From: an uncultured Pelagibacteraceae bacterium
GTDB taxonomy: Bacteria > Pseudomonadota > Alphaproteobacteria > Pelagibacterales > Pelagibacteraceae
Length of the DNA: 64,000 bases
NCBI GenBank assembly: GCA_902544135.1
Contig: CACCBF010000007.1
Coordinates: 1 to 64,000 of the forward strand
Direction: 5' to 3'
The first letter of the stretch is position 1, and each line of letters begins with the position of its first letter. The position numbers and the translations under genes were made by a program. The notes under the pieces were generated by a model. That model saw nothing but the letters and a program-made list of their open reading frames with translations. It ran no database searches and was not told the DNA's origin. This document shows positions 17,894-28,072 of this stretch, one piece after another.

Positions 17894-18721
17894 TTATTTC
17901 CATTTTGCAATAGGTGGTAACGACATCAAAATACCCTCAACATTTCCACCTGTTTGCAATCCAAATTTTGTTCCTCTATCATAAAGCAAATTAAACTCTG
18001 TATACCTACCTCTTTTTATATATTGCATTTCTTTATCTTTTAAAGTCCATTTTTTTTTTAATTTTTTTTTGATAATTTTTTTAAATATTAATTCAAATGT
18101 GGTACCAACTTCCCTGATAAATTTAAAATCTTTTTCAAAATCATTTTTTTTGTAATCAAAAAAAATTCCTCCGATACCTCTTGCTTCTTTTCGGTGAGGT
18201 AAATAAAAGTATTCGTCACACCATTTTTTATATTTTGGATAATATTTTTTGTTGTGACGATCACACATGCTTTTTAATATTTTGTGAAATTCCTTTTTCT
18301 CATTTTCATCTTTTTTGGATGGAGTAACATCCATACCTCCACCAAACCAATCATAAGATGTGCAAATATATCTAGTATTAAAATGCATCGCTGGAATTAG
18401 AGGGTTTTTCATATGCATAACTACAGAAACACCTGATGCCCAAAAATTTGGATTTTTCTCAGCACCTGGAATTTGTTTTTGAAAATGTTTTGGAAATTTT
18501 CCATAAACTTTTGAAAAATTTACACCTACTTTATCAAATATTCTTCCATCTTTAAGTATTCTATATTCACCACCACCTTCATCTTTTTTTTGATTTTTTT
18601 TCCATGTTATTGATTTAAATTTAATTTTATTTTTTTCTAGCTCGCTTATGCTATGACATATTGAATCTTGTAAAGTTTTAAACCAATTACTTGTTAAATC
18701 TTTTCTAATTTCTAAATCCAT
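17894..18721 (-). CDS. hemF: Oxygen-dependent coproporphyrinogen III oxidase
   Basis: Converts coproporphyrinogen III to protoporphyrinogen IX in haem synthesis, using O2. The 275-residue protein contains the family signatures [24 protein letters not shown], the FDYKK segment, and [20 protein letters not shown] near the end. It lies between trmL and greA, one base from trmL, and close to petABC, whose cytochromes need haem. Confidence 0.97.
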   Translation of the reverse strand: MDLEIRKDLTSNWFKTLQDSICHSISELEKNKIKFKSITWKKNQKKDEGGGEYRILKDGRIFDKVGVNFSKVYGKFPKHFQKQIPGAEKNPNFWASGVSVVMHMKNPLIPAMHFNTRYICTSYDWFGGGMDVTPSKKDENEKKEFHKILKSMCDRHNKKYYPKYKKWCDEYFYLPHRKEARGIGGIFFDYKKNDFEKDFKFIREVGTTFELIFKKIIKKKLKKKWTLKDKEMQYIKRGRYTEFNLLYDRGTKFGLQTGGNVEGILMSLPPIAKWK

Positions 18722-18722
18722 A

Positions 18723-19199
18723 TTAAATTAAATTTGTTTGTTTTAGGCTCTCAGCTAAAATAATAGCAACAGATGAGGAGATATTAAGTGATCTTTTATT
18801 ATTTTTCATGGGTATTTTTAATTTGTTTTTAATTAATCCGTGTACTTTTTCTGGCACCCCAGCACTTTCCCTTCCAAATAAAATAGTATCATTCTTTTCA
18901 AACTTAAATTTAGTATATGAAATAGAAGCCTTAGTTGTCATTAGTACAATTCTATGATTCTTTTTATCCTTGTAAAATCTATCGAAGCTTTGATAAAACT
19001 TAATCTCTTTATTGTCCATATAATCCATTACAACTCTTTTAAATCTCTTATCATTTAACAAGAAGCCACATGGCCCTATAATTTCTAATTCTGCGCCTAG
19101 ACAAGCACAAGTTCTTATTATAGCTGCTGTATTTTGGGGTATATCAGGTTCAAATAAAGCAATTTTGGGCCCTGTAAATATTGAACTATTATGTGTCAT
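18723..19199 (-). CDS. trmL: tRNA (cytidine/uridine-34-2'-O)-methyltransferase TrmL
   Basis: SPOUT-class methylase that modifies the wobble base of certain tRNA-Leu. The 158 residues show the three SPOUT motifs: PDIPQNTAAIIRTCACLG (motif 1), ILFGRESAGVPEKV (motif 2) and RSLNISSSVAIILAESL (motif 3, the AdoMet-binding knot). Divergent from petA across 92 bases, a conserved alphaproteobacterial arrangement with hemF. Confidence 0.93.
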   Translation of the reverse strand: MTHNSSIFTGPKIALFEPDIPQNTAAIIRTCACLGAELEIIGPCGFLLNDKRFKRVVMDYMDNKEIKFYQSFDRFYKDKKNHRIVLMTTKASISYTKFKFEKNDTILFGRESAGVPEKVHGLIKNKLKIPMKNNKRSLNISSSVAIILAESLKQTNLI

Positions 19200-19291
19200 T
19201 CTTTCAGTAGTAAATTGAATATTTTATATTATATGAAACATATATTTAAGTGGAAATAATCTATTTTGAGTATATTTAATAAAATTTAAAG

Positions 19292-19801
19292 ATGTCTAAA
19301 AAAAAAACTGAAAGAAGAGATTTTTTATTCACAGCTACAGCTGCAGTTGGAGCTGTAGGAGTTGGGGCTACAGTTTGGCCAATGATAGATCAAATGAACC
19401 CAGACGCTTCAGTTAAGGCTTTAGCTAGTACAGAAGTAGATGTGAGCTCAATGAACCCAGGAAAAACTATAACAGTTTTGTGGAGAGGTAAACCTGTTTT
19501 TATTAGAAGAAGAACTCCAGAAGAAATTGATGAGGCAAGAGCCGTTAAATTAGGTGATTTAAAACATCCAGAGAAAGATGAGGATAGAGCTAAAAATCCA
19601 GAGTGGCTTGTGATGCTTGGAGTATGCACGCATTTAGGTTGCGTACCCTTAGACCAAAAAGGTGATTACAACGGTTGGTTCTGCCCGTGCCATGGATCTC
19701 ATTATGATATTTCTGGAAGAATTAGAAAAGGACCGGCACCCACAAACATGGAAATTCCTAAATATGAATTTGTTAACGCTAATACTATTAAGATCGGATA
19801 A
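19292..19801 (+). CDS. petA: Ubiquinol-cytochrome c reductase Rieske iron-sulfur subunit
   Basis: Carries electrons from ubiquinol to cytochrome c1 in complex III. The 169-residue protein has a twin-arginine-type N-terminus ([17 protein letters not shown]) that also serves as its membrane anchor. The 2Fe-2S ligands lie in CTHLGC and CPCHGSHYD. It is the first gene of petABC, starting in the divergent gap with trmL. An AT-rich stretch with TATATT-like boxes precedes it, but no promoter can be fixed with confidence. Confidence 0.98.
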   Translation: MSKKKTERRDFLFTATAAVGAVGVGATVWPMIDQMNPDASVKALASTEVDVSSMNPGKTITVLWRGKPVFIRRRTPEEIDEARAVKLGDLKHPEKDEDRAKNPEWLVMLGVCTHLGCVPLDQKGDYNGWFCPCHGSHYDISGRIRKGPAPTNMEIPKYEFVNANTIKIG

Positions 19802-19806
19802 AAACT

Positions 19807-21075
19807 ATGAGTGATCATGAATATACACCGAAGTCAAATTTTGGAAAATGGTTCAATGATAGATTACCATTATTAACTTTAGCAAACCACTTAACTGATT
19901 ATCCAACACCAAAAAATTTAAATTATTGGTGGACATTTGGTGGTATTTTAACTTTTTGTTTAGTTACCCAAATAGTTACAGGTTTAGTTCTTGCTATGCA
20001 TTATATTGCTCATGCTGATATGGCATTTGATAGTGTTGAACATATAATGCGTGATGTAAATTATGGATGGTTAATAAGATACATTCATGCAAATGGAGCA
20101 TCAATGTTTTTTCTAGCTGTCTACATACATATATTTAGGTCCTTGTTCTATGGATCTTATAAAGCTCCAAGAGAAATAATCTGGATTATAGGTATCATTA
20201 TTTATTTATTAATGATGGCAGCAGCTTTTATGGGTTATGTACTTCCTTGGGGACAAATGAGTTTTTGGGGAGCAACTGTTATTACAAATTTGTTTAGTGC
20301 GATTCCATTAGTTGGTGAAGGTATTGTAACATGGTTATGGGGAGGGTATTCTGTTGATAATCCGACATTGACAAGATTTTTTACTCTTCATTATTTAATT
20401 CCTTTTTTAATTTTAGGTTTAGTTGTTCTTCATATTTGGGCATTACATGTTCCAGGCAATAATAATCCCATTGGTATAGATGTTAAAAAACCTTCTAAAG
20501 ATACTGTCCCTTTTCATCCTTACATAGTAATAAAAGATGCTTTTGCTTTACTGATGTTCATGATTGTTTTTGCTTTTTTTGTTTTTTATACACCAAATAT
20601 TTTAGGTCACGCAGACAACTATATAGAAGCAAATCCGCTTGTTACGCCAGCTCATATTGTTCCCGAATGGTACCTATTACCATTTTATGCAATTTTAAGA
20701 TCAGTACCTGATAAATTAATGGGTGTAATAGCAATGCTTTCAGCTATTTTTATTTTAGCAGCCTTACCTTGGTTGGATACCTCAAAAATAAGATCAGCAG
20801 TATTTAGACCTTTATACAGACAATTTTATTGGATCCTGGTAGCTGATGTTTTAATTTTAGGATACGTAGGAGCAATGCCCGCTGAAGGTTTATATTTGCT
20901 TATTGCTAGAGTAGCGACCGCGTACTATTTTTTACATTTTTTAGTTATTTTACCTATTTTAGGCTTTAAGGAGAGAACATTACCAATTCCATTAAGCATT
21001 ACAGAACCAGTTCTAGGTGGCTCTTCAAATTTAGCAGCCGCTAGAGATGATATTAGGTTAGATAAGTTAAAGTGA
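19807..21075 (+). CDS. petB: Cytochrome b of the bc1 complex
   Basis: Core membrane subunit of complex III with two b haems and the Qo and Qi sites. The 422-residue protein has the paired His ligands in helix B (MHYIAHAD region and [12 protein letters not shown]) and helix D ([20 protein letters not shown]). The Qo-site motif PEWY lies in [19 protein letters not shown]. Fused length with eight helices is normal for bacteria. Five bases separate it from petA. Confidence 0.98.
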   Translation: MSDHEYTPKSNFGKWFNDRLPLLTLANHLTDYPTPKNLNYWWTFGGILTFCLVTQIVTGLVLAMHYIAHADMAFDSVEHIMRDVNYGWLIRYIHANGASMFFLAVYIHIFRSLFYGSYKAPREIIWIIGIIIYLLMMAAAFMGYVLPWGQMSFWGATVITNLFSAIPLVGEGIVTWLWGGYSVDNPTLTRFFTLHYLIPFLILGLVVLHIWALHVPGNNNPIGIDVKKPSKDTVPFHPYIVIKDAFALLMFMIVFAFFVFYTPNILGHADNYIEANPLVTPAHIVPEWYLLPFYAILRSVPDKLMGVIAMLSAIFILAALPWLDTSKIRSAVFRPLYRQFYWILVADVLILGYVGAMPAEGLYLLIARVATAYYFLHFLVILPILGFKERTLPIPLSITEPVLGGSSNLAAARDDIRLDKLK

Positions 21076-21851
21076 AAAAATTCTTAAAACTATTTTTTTA
21101 CATCTTCTTTTTAATTTCCTTTTCACCCCAAGTATATGCTGCAGAAAAGGTTGAATACTTGACCACTGATTGGAGTTTCAAAGGTTTATTTGGTAAATTT
21201 GATAGAGCAGCTTTGCAAAGAGGCTACCATGTTTACACAGAAGTATGTTCTTCTTGTCATTCAATGAAGTACTTAAGTTATAGGAATTTATCTCAAAAAG
21301 GAGGCCCTGAATTTACTGAGGCAGAAGCTAAGGCAATCGCTGCGTCTTTTGAAGTAACTGATGGTCCTAATTCTGATGGAGATATGTTTACAAGACCAGG
21401 AAAATTGTCTGATAAATTTGTAATGCCTTATGATAATATGAAAGCAGCTCAAGCGGCCAATGGAGGAGCCTATCCACCCGATATGTCTGTGTTGGTTAAA
21501 GCAAGAGGAGGTGGAGTAGATTATATTTATTCATTATTACAAGGGTATGAAGATCCACCAGCAGGAGTTACTTTAGATGATGGTGTTTACTACAATAAAT
21601 ATATGTATGGTAATAAGATAAAAATGGCTAACCAATTATCTGATGGATTAATTGAGTATTCAGATGGCACAAAGGCTACTGTTGAACAGATGTCAAAAGA
21701 TGTCACTACTTTTTTAATGTGGGCAGCAGAACCGCACCTAGAATCTAGACATAAAATGGGATTTAAAGCAATCGTATATTTAATAATTCTCACAGTTTTA
21801 GTTTATTTTAGCATGAAAAGAATTTGGTCACGTATTGAAACGAAAGTTTAG
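21072..21851 (+). CDS. petC: Cytochrome c1
   Basis: Membrane-anchored c-type cytochrome of complex III. A signal peptide ([19 protein letters not shown]) is followed by the haem c site CSSCH in [15 protein letters not shown], a likely Met ligand further on, and a C-terminal membrane helix ([16 protein letters not shown]). The start is a GTG overlapping the petB stop as GTGA, so translation is coupled. The 3' end overlaps the convergent ychF gene by 24 bases. Confidence 0.97.
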   Translation: MKKFLKLFFYIFFLISFSPQVYAAEKVEYLTTDWSFKGLFGKFDRAALQRGYHVYTEVCSSCHSMKYLSYRNLSQKGGPEFTEAEAKAIAASFEVTDGPNSDGDMFTRPGKLSDKFVMPYDNMKAAQAANGGAYPPDMSVLVKARGGGVDYIYSLLQGYEDPPAGVTLDDGVYYNKYMYGNKIKMANQLSDGLIEYSDGTKATVEQMSKDVTTFLMWAAEPHLESRHKMGFKAIVYLIILTVLVYFSMKRIWSRIETKV

Positions 21852-22901
21852 AACATCTCCATCTTGAACAATATAATCTTTACCTTCCAATCTCATTTTA
21901 CCATTCGTTTTTGAATTTACCCAACCCTCATTGCTAATAAAATCATCATATGAAACCGTTTCAGCTCTTATAAATCCTTTTTCAAAATCTGAATGAATTT
22001 CACCTGCTGCTTCAGGTGCCGTACTATTCATCTGAATGGTCCACGCTCTAGTTTCTTCTGGACCAGATGTGAAGTAAGTTTCTAATCCTAAAATCTTATA
22101 AGCTTTTTGTATTAAAAGACTTAAGCCTGTACTCTTTAAGCCAATCATTTCCATGTAGTTTTTTCTTTCACCAATATCAAATTCGTTAATCTGATTTTCT
22201 ATATCTGCAGATATAACCAATGTATTTTCTTGACCAAATTTACTTATAAAGTTTTTTGAGTAATTGTTACCGTTCTGAACACTTTTTTCATCAACATTAC
22301 AAACGAATATTTTAGGTTTTAGAGATAATAGTCCACTTTGATTTAATTGCTTTTTGTTATATTGGTTTTTTAATGTAGAAATATCTTCATCATTATTGAT
22401 ACACTCTAGAGTATGCTCAAGAACTTTAATTATTGTTTCATCAATATTTTTTTTATTATTTTTTTCTAGCCTTTTTTGTATCGACTCAAGATCAGCAAGC
22501 ATCATTTCTGTTTCAATAATTTCTAGATCTCTTACTGGATCTACAGTTGGATTAACATTTTGTATATCATTAGATTCAAAGCATCTTATCATATGAATGA
22601 CTGCATCAACTTCTCTAATGTGAGAAAGAAACTTATTTCCAAGACCTTCACCCTTAGAAGCACCTTTGACTAATCCTGCAATATCAACAAATGAGATTGT
22701 TGTATTAATGACTTTTTTAGATTTAGATATTTTTGCTAAACTATCAAGCCTATCATCTGGCACAGCAACAATACCGATATTAGGATCAATAGTACAAAAT
22801 GGAAAATTTGCAGCTTGAGCTTTATTTGAATTTGTTAAAGCATTAAATAATGTAGATTTACCAACATTTGGTAAACCAACAATCCCACATTTCAAGCTCA
22901 T
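21828..22901 (-). CDS. ychF: Redox-regulated ATPase/GTPase YchF (Obg family)
   Basis: Universally conserved Obg-family P-loop protein that prefers ATP and binds ribosomes. G1 is GLPNVGKST at residues 8-16, followed by the switch region and DIAGLVKGASKGEGLGNKFL. The NxxE motif in place of NKxD (FVCNVDEKS) is typical of YchF. The TGS domain is at the C-terminus (RAETVSYDDFISNEG). A one-base overlap couples it to pth, and its 3' end lies under petC. Confidence 0.96.
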   Translation of the reverse strand: MSLKCGIVGLPNVGKSTLFNALTNSNKAQAANFPFCTIDPNIGIVAVPDDRLDSLAKISKSKKVINTTISFVDIAGLVKGASKGEGLGNKFLSHIREVDAVIHMIRCFESNDIQNVNPTVDPVRDLEIIETEMMLADLESIQKRLEKNNKKNIDETIIKVLEHTLECINNDEDISTLKNQYNKKQLNQSGLLSLKPKIFVCNVDEKSVQNGNNYSKNFISKFGQENTLVISADIENQINEFDIGERKNYMEMIGLKSTGLSLLIQKAYKILGLETYFTSGPEETRAWTIQMNSTAPEAAGEIHSDFEKGFIRAETVSYDDFISNEGWVNSKTNGKMRLEGKDYIVQDGDVLNFRFNT

Positions 22902-23461
22902 TATTTATTATTCACAGCACTTGAGAATAGATCTAATTTTTTTTCTACTAAAATAGAAATTGATTCAGTGATGCTATCTGAAATTTTTTTAATACCAACT
23001 GTTTCATCTTCATCAAAATTTTGTAAAACATAATCTGCAACTTCAATACCATTCTTGGGTTTTCCAATACCTATCCTAACTCTTGAGTAGTCTTTGCCGA
23101 TGAATTTATCGATTGAGGCAATCCCATTATGACCTGCACTTGACCCACCAAATTTTACTTTAATTTTTCCTAATTCAACATCAAGATCATCATGAAAAAC
23201 TATCACATCTTCAGCATCAATTTTAAAATATTCAATTAATTCTCTTATGCAAATACCTGAATTGTTCATAAATGTTAGAGGCTTAATTGCGTAAATTTTT
23301 TTATTGTTGATATTTCCAGTTGTAAGAAGACCTTTAAATTTTGGTTTTTGTTTAGAAAGACCAAATTTTTTATTAATGTTGTCTATAATCTTAAAGCCAA
23401 CATTATGACGATTATTTTCACTATCTGGAGTTGGATTACCTAGACCTACAAACAAAAGCAT
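22901..23461 (-). CDS. pth: Peptidyl-tRNA hydrolase
   Basis: Releases tRNA from prematurely dropped peptidyl-tRNA. The 186-residue protein contains LFVGLGNPTPDSENNRHNVG, with the catalytic His in RHNVGF, and the later FMNNSG and VFHDDLDVELGKIKVKFGG motifs with the catalytic Asp. The order rplY-pth-ychF is widespread in bacteria and is present here on the minus strand. Confidence 0.97.
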   Translation of the reverse strand: MLLFVGLGNPTPDSENNRHNVGFKIIDNINKKFGLSKQKPKFKGLLTTGNINNKKIYAIKPLTFMNNSGICIRELIEYFKIDAEDVIVFHDDLDVELGKIKVKFGGSSAGHNGIASIDKFIGKDYSRVRIGIGKPKNGIEVADYVLQNFDEDETVGIKKISDSITESISILVEKKLDLFSSAVNNK

Positions 23462-23495
23462 AAATTATTGTGAAATTATATCCAATTTAATTAGA

Positions 23496-24224
23496 TTATT
23501 TTTTTTCTTCTGAAGGTTTTTTATCAGCAGCTTTTTTATCATCAGCATCTTTTTTTTCGCCCTCAGCTGGTGTTTTTTCACCATCAGCTGCTGCTGCCTC
23601 CGCTCCCTCTGTTCCTGGTTCACCTTCTGTTGTTTCGGCCTCAGCTGGTTTCTCAGGCTCTTTCATTACAGTCGGCGCTGCTAAGGTTGCGATTACAAAA
23701 TCTCTTCCTTGGATTGTAGGAGTTACTTCACTATCTAATTTTACAGAAGAAATTTTAAAACTTTCACCAATATCCACACCATCTAGGTCAATTGTTATAT
23801 TTTCAGGAATTTTTTCGCTAGGACACTTTAATTCAACTTTTCTTCTAACAATATTTAATACACCACCTCTTTTAAGTCCTGGAGATTTCTCATGATTGAT
23901 AAAGTTTACTGGAACTTCAATTTTAATTTTAACACCAGGTAAAATTCTCAAAAAATCAACATGGGTAGGATCATCACTTAAGATATGATATTTTACTTCT
24001 CTGGGTAAAACATTAAGATTTTTACCACCAACATTTAGTGTTATGATATTTGATAAAAAATTTTCTTTCTCAATTAAGTATTTAAGTTTTTTTTTTGAAA
24101 TAGAAACTTTTTGATTTTCGTCTTTACCACCATAAACAATTGCAGGCACTTCTCCATTTTTTCTGATAGCATTTAATTCGCCCTTAGTTTTATTATCTCT
24201 AATGTTAGCTTCTAATGAATTCAT
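23496..24224 (-). CDS. rplY: Ribosomal protein bL25 (Ctc form)
   Basis: 5S rRNA-binding ribosomal protein in its long Ctc form with a C-terminal beta domain. The N-terminus LEANIRDNKTKGELNAIRKN followed by GEVPAIVYGG matches L25. The last 50 or so residues are an Ala/Glu/Lys-rich tail (PAEAETTEGEPGTEGAEAAA) of low complexity, clearly less AT-rich than the neighbouring genes. Total length is 242 residues. It precedes pth by 34 bases. Confidence 0.95.
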   Translation of the reverse strand: MNSLEANIRDNKTKGELNAIRKNGEVPAIVYGGKDENQKVSISKKKLKYLIEKENFLSNIITLNVGGKNLNVLPREVKYHILSDDPTHVDFLRILPGVKIKIEVPVNFINHEKSPGLKRGGVLNIVRRKVELKCPSEKIPENITIDLDGVDIGESFKISSVKLDSEVTPTIQGRDFVIATLAAPTVMKEPEKPAEAETTEGEPGTEGAEAAAADGEKTPAEGEKKDADDKKAADKKPSEEKK

Positions 24225-24267
24225 AAAACACAGGGTTTTAACTCATGTTGATAAATAATCAAGGTAA

Positions 24268-25200
24268 TTATTTAAATAAATCCGAAACTGAAGTTGAATT
24301 AGAAATTCTTTTAATCGCCTCACCCATTAGGCCTGAAATTGGTAAAACTTCTATATTTTTTACATTTTTTGTTCTCTCAAAATTGTCAATTGTATCGGTT
24401 ATTACTAAATTTTTAATGACGGAATTTTTAATTTTTTTTACTGCGTCCCCACTTAGCACACCATGTGTGATATAAACAAAAACATCCTTAGCACCTCTAT
24501 TTTTTAGTGCTTTAGCTGCATTAACTATCGTTCCACCAGAGTCAATTATGTCATCGACAAGAATACAAGTTTTACCTTTAACATCACCAATTATATTCAT
24601 TACTTGAGATTGGCCTGGTTTAGGTCTTCTTTTATCAACTATTGCAAGTCCAACATTTAAAATTTTTCCAAGCGCTCTAGCTCTTTCTGTACCACCAACA
24701 TCTGGTGCAACACAGATTATATTTTTACTTTTAATTTTTTTTTTAATATGTCGCGCAAATATTGGAGTTGCAAAAAGATTATCTACTGGGATATCAAAAA
24801 AACCTTGAATTTGACCTGCATGTAGATCAACTGTTACGACTCTGTCTGCTCCAGCTTGAGTAATTAAATTTGAGACAAGCTTTGCTGATATGGATGTTCG
24901 TGGTACAACTTTTCTATCTTGTCTTGCATAACCAAAATAAGGAATTACAGCAGTTATATTTTTTGCTGATGATCTTTTTAAAGCATCAATACATAAAAGT
25001 AATTCCATTAAATTATCATTAGCTGGTGAAGAAATTGATTGAATTATAAAAATGCTATTTCCTCTTATGTTTTCATTTATTTCAATATAAATTTCACCAT
25101 CTGCAAATTTTCTTATACTGGAATTGACAAGTTTAGATTTTAAATATTTAGCAATATTTTTACTTAGGATTTTATTACTATTTCCAGTTAATAATTTCAT
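24268..25200 (-). CDS. prs: Ribose-phosphate pyrophosphokinase
   Basis: Makes PRPP from ribose 5-phosphate and ATP for nucleotide, His and Trp synthesis. The 310-residue protein shows [16 protein letters not shown], the catalytic flexible-loop region [20 protein letters not shown], and the PRPP-binding loop [18 protein letters not shown]. It follows yfiH by seven bases on the same strand. Confidence 0.97.
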   Translation of the reverse strand: MKLLTGNSNKILSKNIAKYLKSKLVNSSIRKFADGEIYIEINENIRGNSIFIIQSISSPANDNLMELLLCIDALKRSSAKNITAVIPYFGYARQDRKVVPRTSISAKLVSNLITQAGADRVVTVDLHAGQIQGFFDIPVDNLFATPIFARHIKKKIKSKNIICVAPDVGGTERARALGKILNVGLAIVDKRRPKPGQSQVMNIIGDVKGKTCILVDDIIDSGGTIVNAAKALKNRGAKDVFVYITHGVLSGDAVKKIKNSVIKNLVITDTIDNFERTKNVKNIEVLPISGLMGEAIKRISNSTSVSDLFK

Positions 25201-25207
25201 GAAAAGC

Positions 25208-25966
25208 TTAATTAATCATAATTATTGAAATATTTCTACCATAATCATTAAGATTTAATTTTAATGATCTTCTTGCACTAAAAAAATTATTTTTTTTATC
25301 AAACGTATCAATTTTAATCATATCAATTCTATTGACTTTTTGTGATTTAAGTTGACTTTTGACATAATTTGGCAGGTCAAAATAAATTAAATTTTTTTTA
25401 TTTTTAAAGAAAATTTTGTTTTTTTTGTGTTTTTTAATAAATTTTTTTTTAAAGTCAGCTTTTACTTCGTAGTTTTTTTGAGTAATTGATGGACCAATTG
25501 CTCCAATAATATTTTTTGTATTACAGCCTTTTTTAGTCATAAAATTGATAACGTTTTCGATTATGCCTTTATATGCACCCTTCCATCCAGCATGTATAGC
25601 AGCGATAATTTTTTTTCTATAATCATATAACAACACTGGCACGCAATCAGCAGTTAAAACAGCTATCGGAAGTTTTTTTTGGTCAGTTATAATTGCATCA
25701 GCTTTAATCTTTTTTTTTAATTTATAATTTTCATTGAGAAAAACTAACTTATTGCTATGTACTTGATGAACTAAATAGATATTTTTTGTTTTTTTTCCTA
25801 TTTTATTTTTGACAATTTCTAAATTTTTTAAAATGTTATTTTTTTTATCAAGAGAACCACTTCCACAATTAAGGCTTTTATATATTCCCTTTGATTTACC
25901 TCCATTCTTATTAAAAAAACCATGACTTATATTTTTATTTTTTAATAATTTTTGAGAAGTAATCAG
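25208..25966 (-). CDS. YfiH/PgeF family protein (laccase domain) with a non-AUG start
   Basis: Multicopper-polyphenol-oxidase-fold protein. Recent work on E. coli YfiH (PgeF) links the family to peptidoglycan editing. The frame is open from a TAG codon just upstream of 25970 down to 25208 and contains no ATG, GTG or TTG before the internal GTG at 25642. Yet the upstream part is clearly family sequence: [35 protein letters not shown] and [12 protein letters not shown]. The later [13 protein letters not shown] and IGPSI motifs follow. The start must therefore be CTG at 25966 (AGGA seven bases before) or ATT at 25963, giving about 252 residues, the normal length. The alternative is a 144-residue fragment from 25642, which would cut the fold. 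Confidence 0.8.
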   Translation of the reverse strand: MITSQKLLKNKNISHGFFNKNGGKSKGIYKSLNCGSGSLDKKNNILKNLEIVKNKIGKKTKNIYLVHQVHSNKLVFLNENYKLKKKIKADAIITDQKKLPIAVLTADCVPVLLYDYRKKIIAAIHAGWKGAYKGIIENVINFMTKKGCNTKNIIGAIGPSITQKNYEVKADFKKKFIKKHKKNKIFFKNKKNLIYFDLPNYVKSQLKSQKVNRIDMIKIDTFDKKNNFFSARRSLKLNLNDYGRNISIIMIN

Positions 25967-25967
25967 A

Positions 25968-27011
25968 TCAAAATCCTAAATTAAAATTGTTATTTTGATT
26001 TTTTATTAACATAACTTTAAACAATTTTCCCATCAGTTTTTCATCTGTTAGCCTTTTCAATCTGTAATAAATATCTGCTTTTTTAAGAAAGTTTTGATTT
26101 TTTGCTATCATCTCAGCTCTTTCATAAATACCCATTTTTGTAAGAAATTCTTTTTGTGTAGTTAAACTATGATTTAATCCGCCAATTTTTTTGATTATTT
26201 TTTCAAATAATCGGAAATTAATATTATGTGTGATGTCAGAACTTCCAATTTTAGCTAAAACATTTGAATATTTGTGTTTATATAATGCTTGTAAAGTGTT
26301 TTTCATTTTATCCTCAGTGTACCCATAATCTATGATTAAGATTCCCCCAGATCTCACTTTGATTATCTTTGAAATTTGTTTCAGGTAATTAATACCAAGC
26401 TCTGAATATTCTATGAATTTTTGATTTTTAGATATTCTAAAATTAATCTTTTTTTCATAATTTTTTATATTTATCTTTTTTTCCAAGAAAAAAGTCTTTT
26501 GTTTACTTAAACTAACAAATTTTTCAAACCATAGACTCCCCTTTTTTTGAAATTGTTTAATTGCAAGTGCATCGAAAAATTCATTTGCAACAAATATACT
26601 AGGAATTTTTTTAATCTTTTTTAAATCGTTTATCCAATTTATATTTGAATTTGATAATTCTTTTTTTTGTATCTTTTTCAAAGTAGGGCTTATTTCATGA
26701 ATTACCAACCTACAGGATTTGTAAAACGCTGGGAATTTTTTAAAACTTTCTATAAGAATTTTCATCATTGCAGCGTTTCCTGCACCAAGTTCAATTAAAT
26801 TAAATTCCTTTGGTGACCCTATACTTTTCCAAAAACTTACAACCCAAATAGCAATCATTTCAGAAAATAATCTTGATACATTTGGAGCTGTGATAAAATC
26901 TCCTTTTTTGCCAAATGGATTTTTTTTTATGTAGTACCCAGACTTTTTATTATACATCGAGAAACTGATAAACTTGTCTAAGGGTAAGCTAACTATTTTG
27001 TCTGTTTTCAT
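25968..27011 (-). CDS. MidA/NDUFAF7-like class I SAM-dependent methyltransferase
   Basis: Family of protein arginine methylases whose mitochondrial member NDUFAF7 modifies complex I. The 347 residues hold KKSGYYIKKNPFGKKGDFIT and APNVSRLFSEMIAIW, the MidA signature. The AdoMet motif LIELGAGNAAMMKIL and VANEFFDALAIKQF follow. It overlaps the lgt end by 23 bases and is followed at once by yfiH, a gene order common in alphaproteobacteria. Confidence 0.88.
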   Translation of the reverse strand: MKTDKIVSLPLDKFISFSMYNKKSGYYIKKNPFGKKGDFITAPNVSRLFSEMIAIWVVSFWKSIGSPKEFNLIELGAGNAAMMKILIESFKKFPAFYKSCRLVIHEISPTLKKIQKKELSNSNINWINDLKKIKKIPSIFVANEFFDALAIKQFQKKGSLWFEKFVSLSKQKTFFLEKKINIKNYEKKINFRISKNQKFIEYSELGINYLKQISKIIKVRSGGILIIDYGYTEDKMKNTLQALYKHKYSNVLAKIGSSDITHNINFRLFEKIIKKIGGLNHSLTTQKEFLTKMGIYERAEMIAKNQNFLKKADIYYRLKRLTDEKLMGKLFKVMLIKNQNNNFNLGF

Positions 27012-27771
27012 ATTTAGAAATTGATAAATAAAATCCGATTATTAAAAAAAAGATACTTATAAGTTGTCCCATAGTTAGGTTGAATAATAAATAACCCAGT
27101 TGGTCATCAGGAACTCTTAAAAATTCAATTGTAAATCTAAAAATTGAGTAAAAAACTAAAAATATACCAGAGATAAAACCAGGTTTTTTAGAGTAACTCT
27201 TATTTTTAAAATATATTAGAATTGAAAATAGAACTATACCCTCAAAAAATGCTTCATATAACTGAGTGGGATGTCGATACAAGTTATCTATTTGAATAAA
27301 TTGTACTGCCCAAGGAACATTAGTTTCGACACCATAAAGTTCTGAATTAATAAAATTTGCTATTCTACCAAAAAAAATACCTATGGGCGCTACAAGAGAT
27401 ACAATATCTAAATAACTAAATGAACTTTGTGAATTTTTTTTTGCAAAAAAATAACTTGCAATGATGACTCCTATAACTCCTCCATGAAATGACATACCAC
27501 CTTGCCAAATTTTAAAAATATCTAATAAATTATTGGTATAAAATTCAAAGTTATAAAATATAATATATCCTAATCTACCACCAATAATTAAACCTAAAAT
27601 TAGATAAGTTAAGTAATCATCAAATTTTTCATTTACTTTTGGTTCAGAAATAAAAAATTTTTTACTTAAAAACCATCCTAGTAAAATACCAACAATATAA
27701 GCTAAAGAATACCACCTTATTTCGAGTGAAAAAATTTGAACAGCGACTGGGTCAAAATTATTAATAAACAT
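26989..27771 (-). CDS. lgt: Prolipoprotein diacylglyceryl transferase
   Basis: Inner-membrane enzyme that attaches diacylglycerol to the lipobox Cys of lipoproteins. The 260-residue protein has seven hydrophobic segments, the signature GRIANFINSELYG, the conserved RHPTQLYEAFFEG loop, and GGMSFHGGVIG. A client in this window could be the secretin with an apparent lipobox at 59075. Divergent from ubiK across 49 AT-rich bases. Confidence 0.97.
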   Translation of the reverse strand: MFINNFDPVAVQIFSLEIRWYSLAYIVGILLGWFLSKKFFISEPKVNEKFDDYLTYLILGLIIGGRLGYIIFYNFEFYTNNLLDIFKIWQGGMSFHGGVIGVIIASYFFAKKNSQSSFSYLDIVSLVAPIGIFFGRIANFINSELYGVETNVPWAVQFIQIDNLYRHPTQLYEAFFEGIVLFSILIYFKNKSYSKKPGFISGIFLVFYSIFRFTIEFLRVPDDQLGYLLFNLTMGQLISIFFLIIGFYLSISKYENRQNS

Positions 27772-27820
27772 TTTAAATAATAATTATAATTTAAACTATA
27801 ATAAGTTATTATATAAATAT

Positions 27821-28072
27821 ATGAAAAACTCAAAATTTGTAATCGACAGATTTGCTAAGTTAATTGAGCAAGGCATAGTTTCTTCAAAAGATATTACATC
27901 TGAGATATTCTCAATTCTAAAATCCAAAAGGGATGAATTAGTTTTTAAACTTAAATTAACAAGCAAAGATGAGTTCGAAGTTCTTTCTAAAAGAGTAGAA
28001 GTTTTAGAAAAAAAAATTGAAAAAATTAAATTTAAAAAAAATCCTAAATCTAAACGGGCAAAAAAACTTTAA
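27821..28072 (+). CDS. ubiK: UbiK/YqiC-like accessory factor (BMFP domain)
   Basis: Small coiled-coil protein of 83 residues related to UbiK, which helps ubiquinone synthesis complexes in proteobacteria. An N-terminal amphipathic segment (FVIDRFAKLIEQG) is followed by a C-terminal coiled coil (EFEVLSKRVEVLEKKIEKIK) and a Lys-rich tail. Its location divergent from lgt is typical of alphaproteobacteria. The 3' end overlaps the convergent histidine kinase gene by 23 bases. Confidence 0.75.
   Translation: MKNSKFVIDRFAKLIEQGIVSSKDITSEIFSILKSKRDELVFKLKLTSKDEFEVLSKRVEVLEKKIEKIKFKKNPKSKRAKKL

Noticed and set aside
25208-25642. A truncated 144-residue yfiH pseudogene
   Set aside because: The frame stays open for another 108 codons upstream and encodes conserved family motifs, so the gene is intact and only its start codon is unusual.
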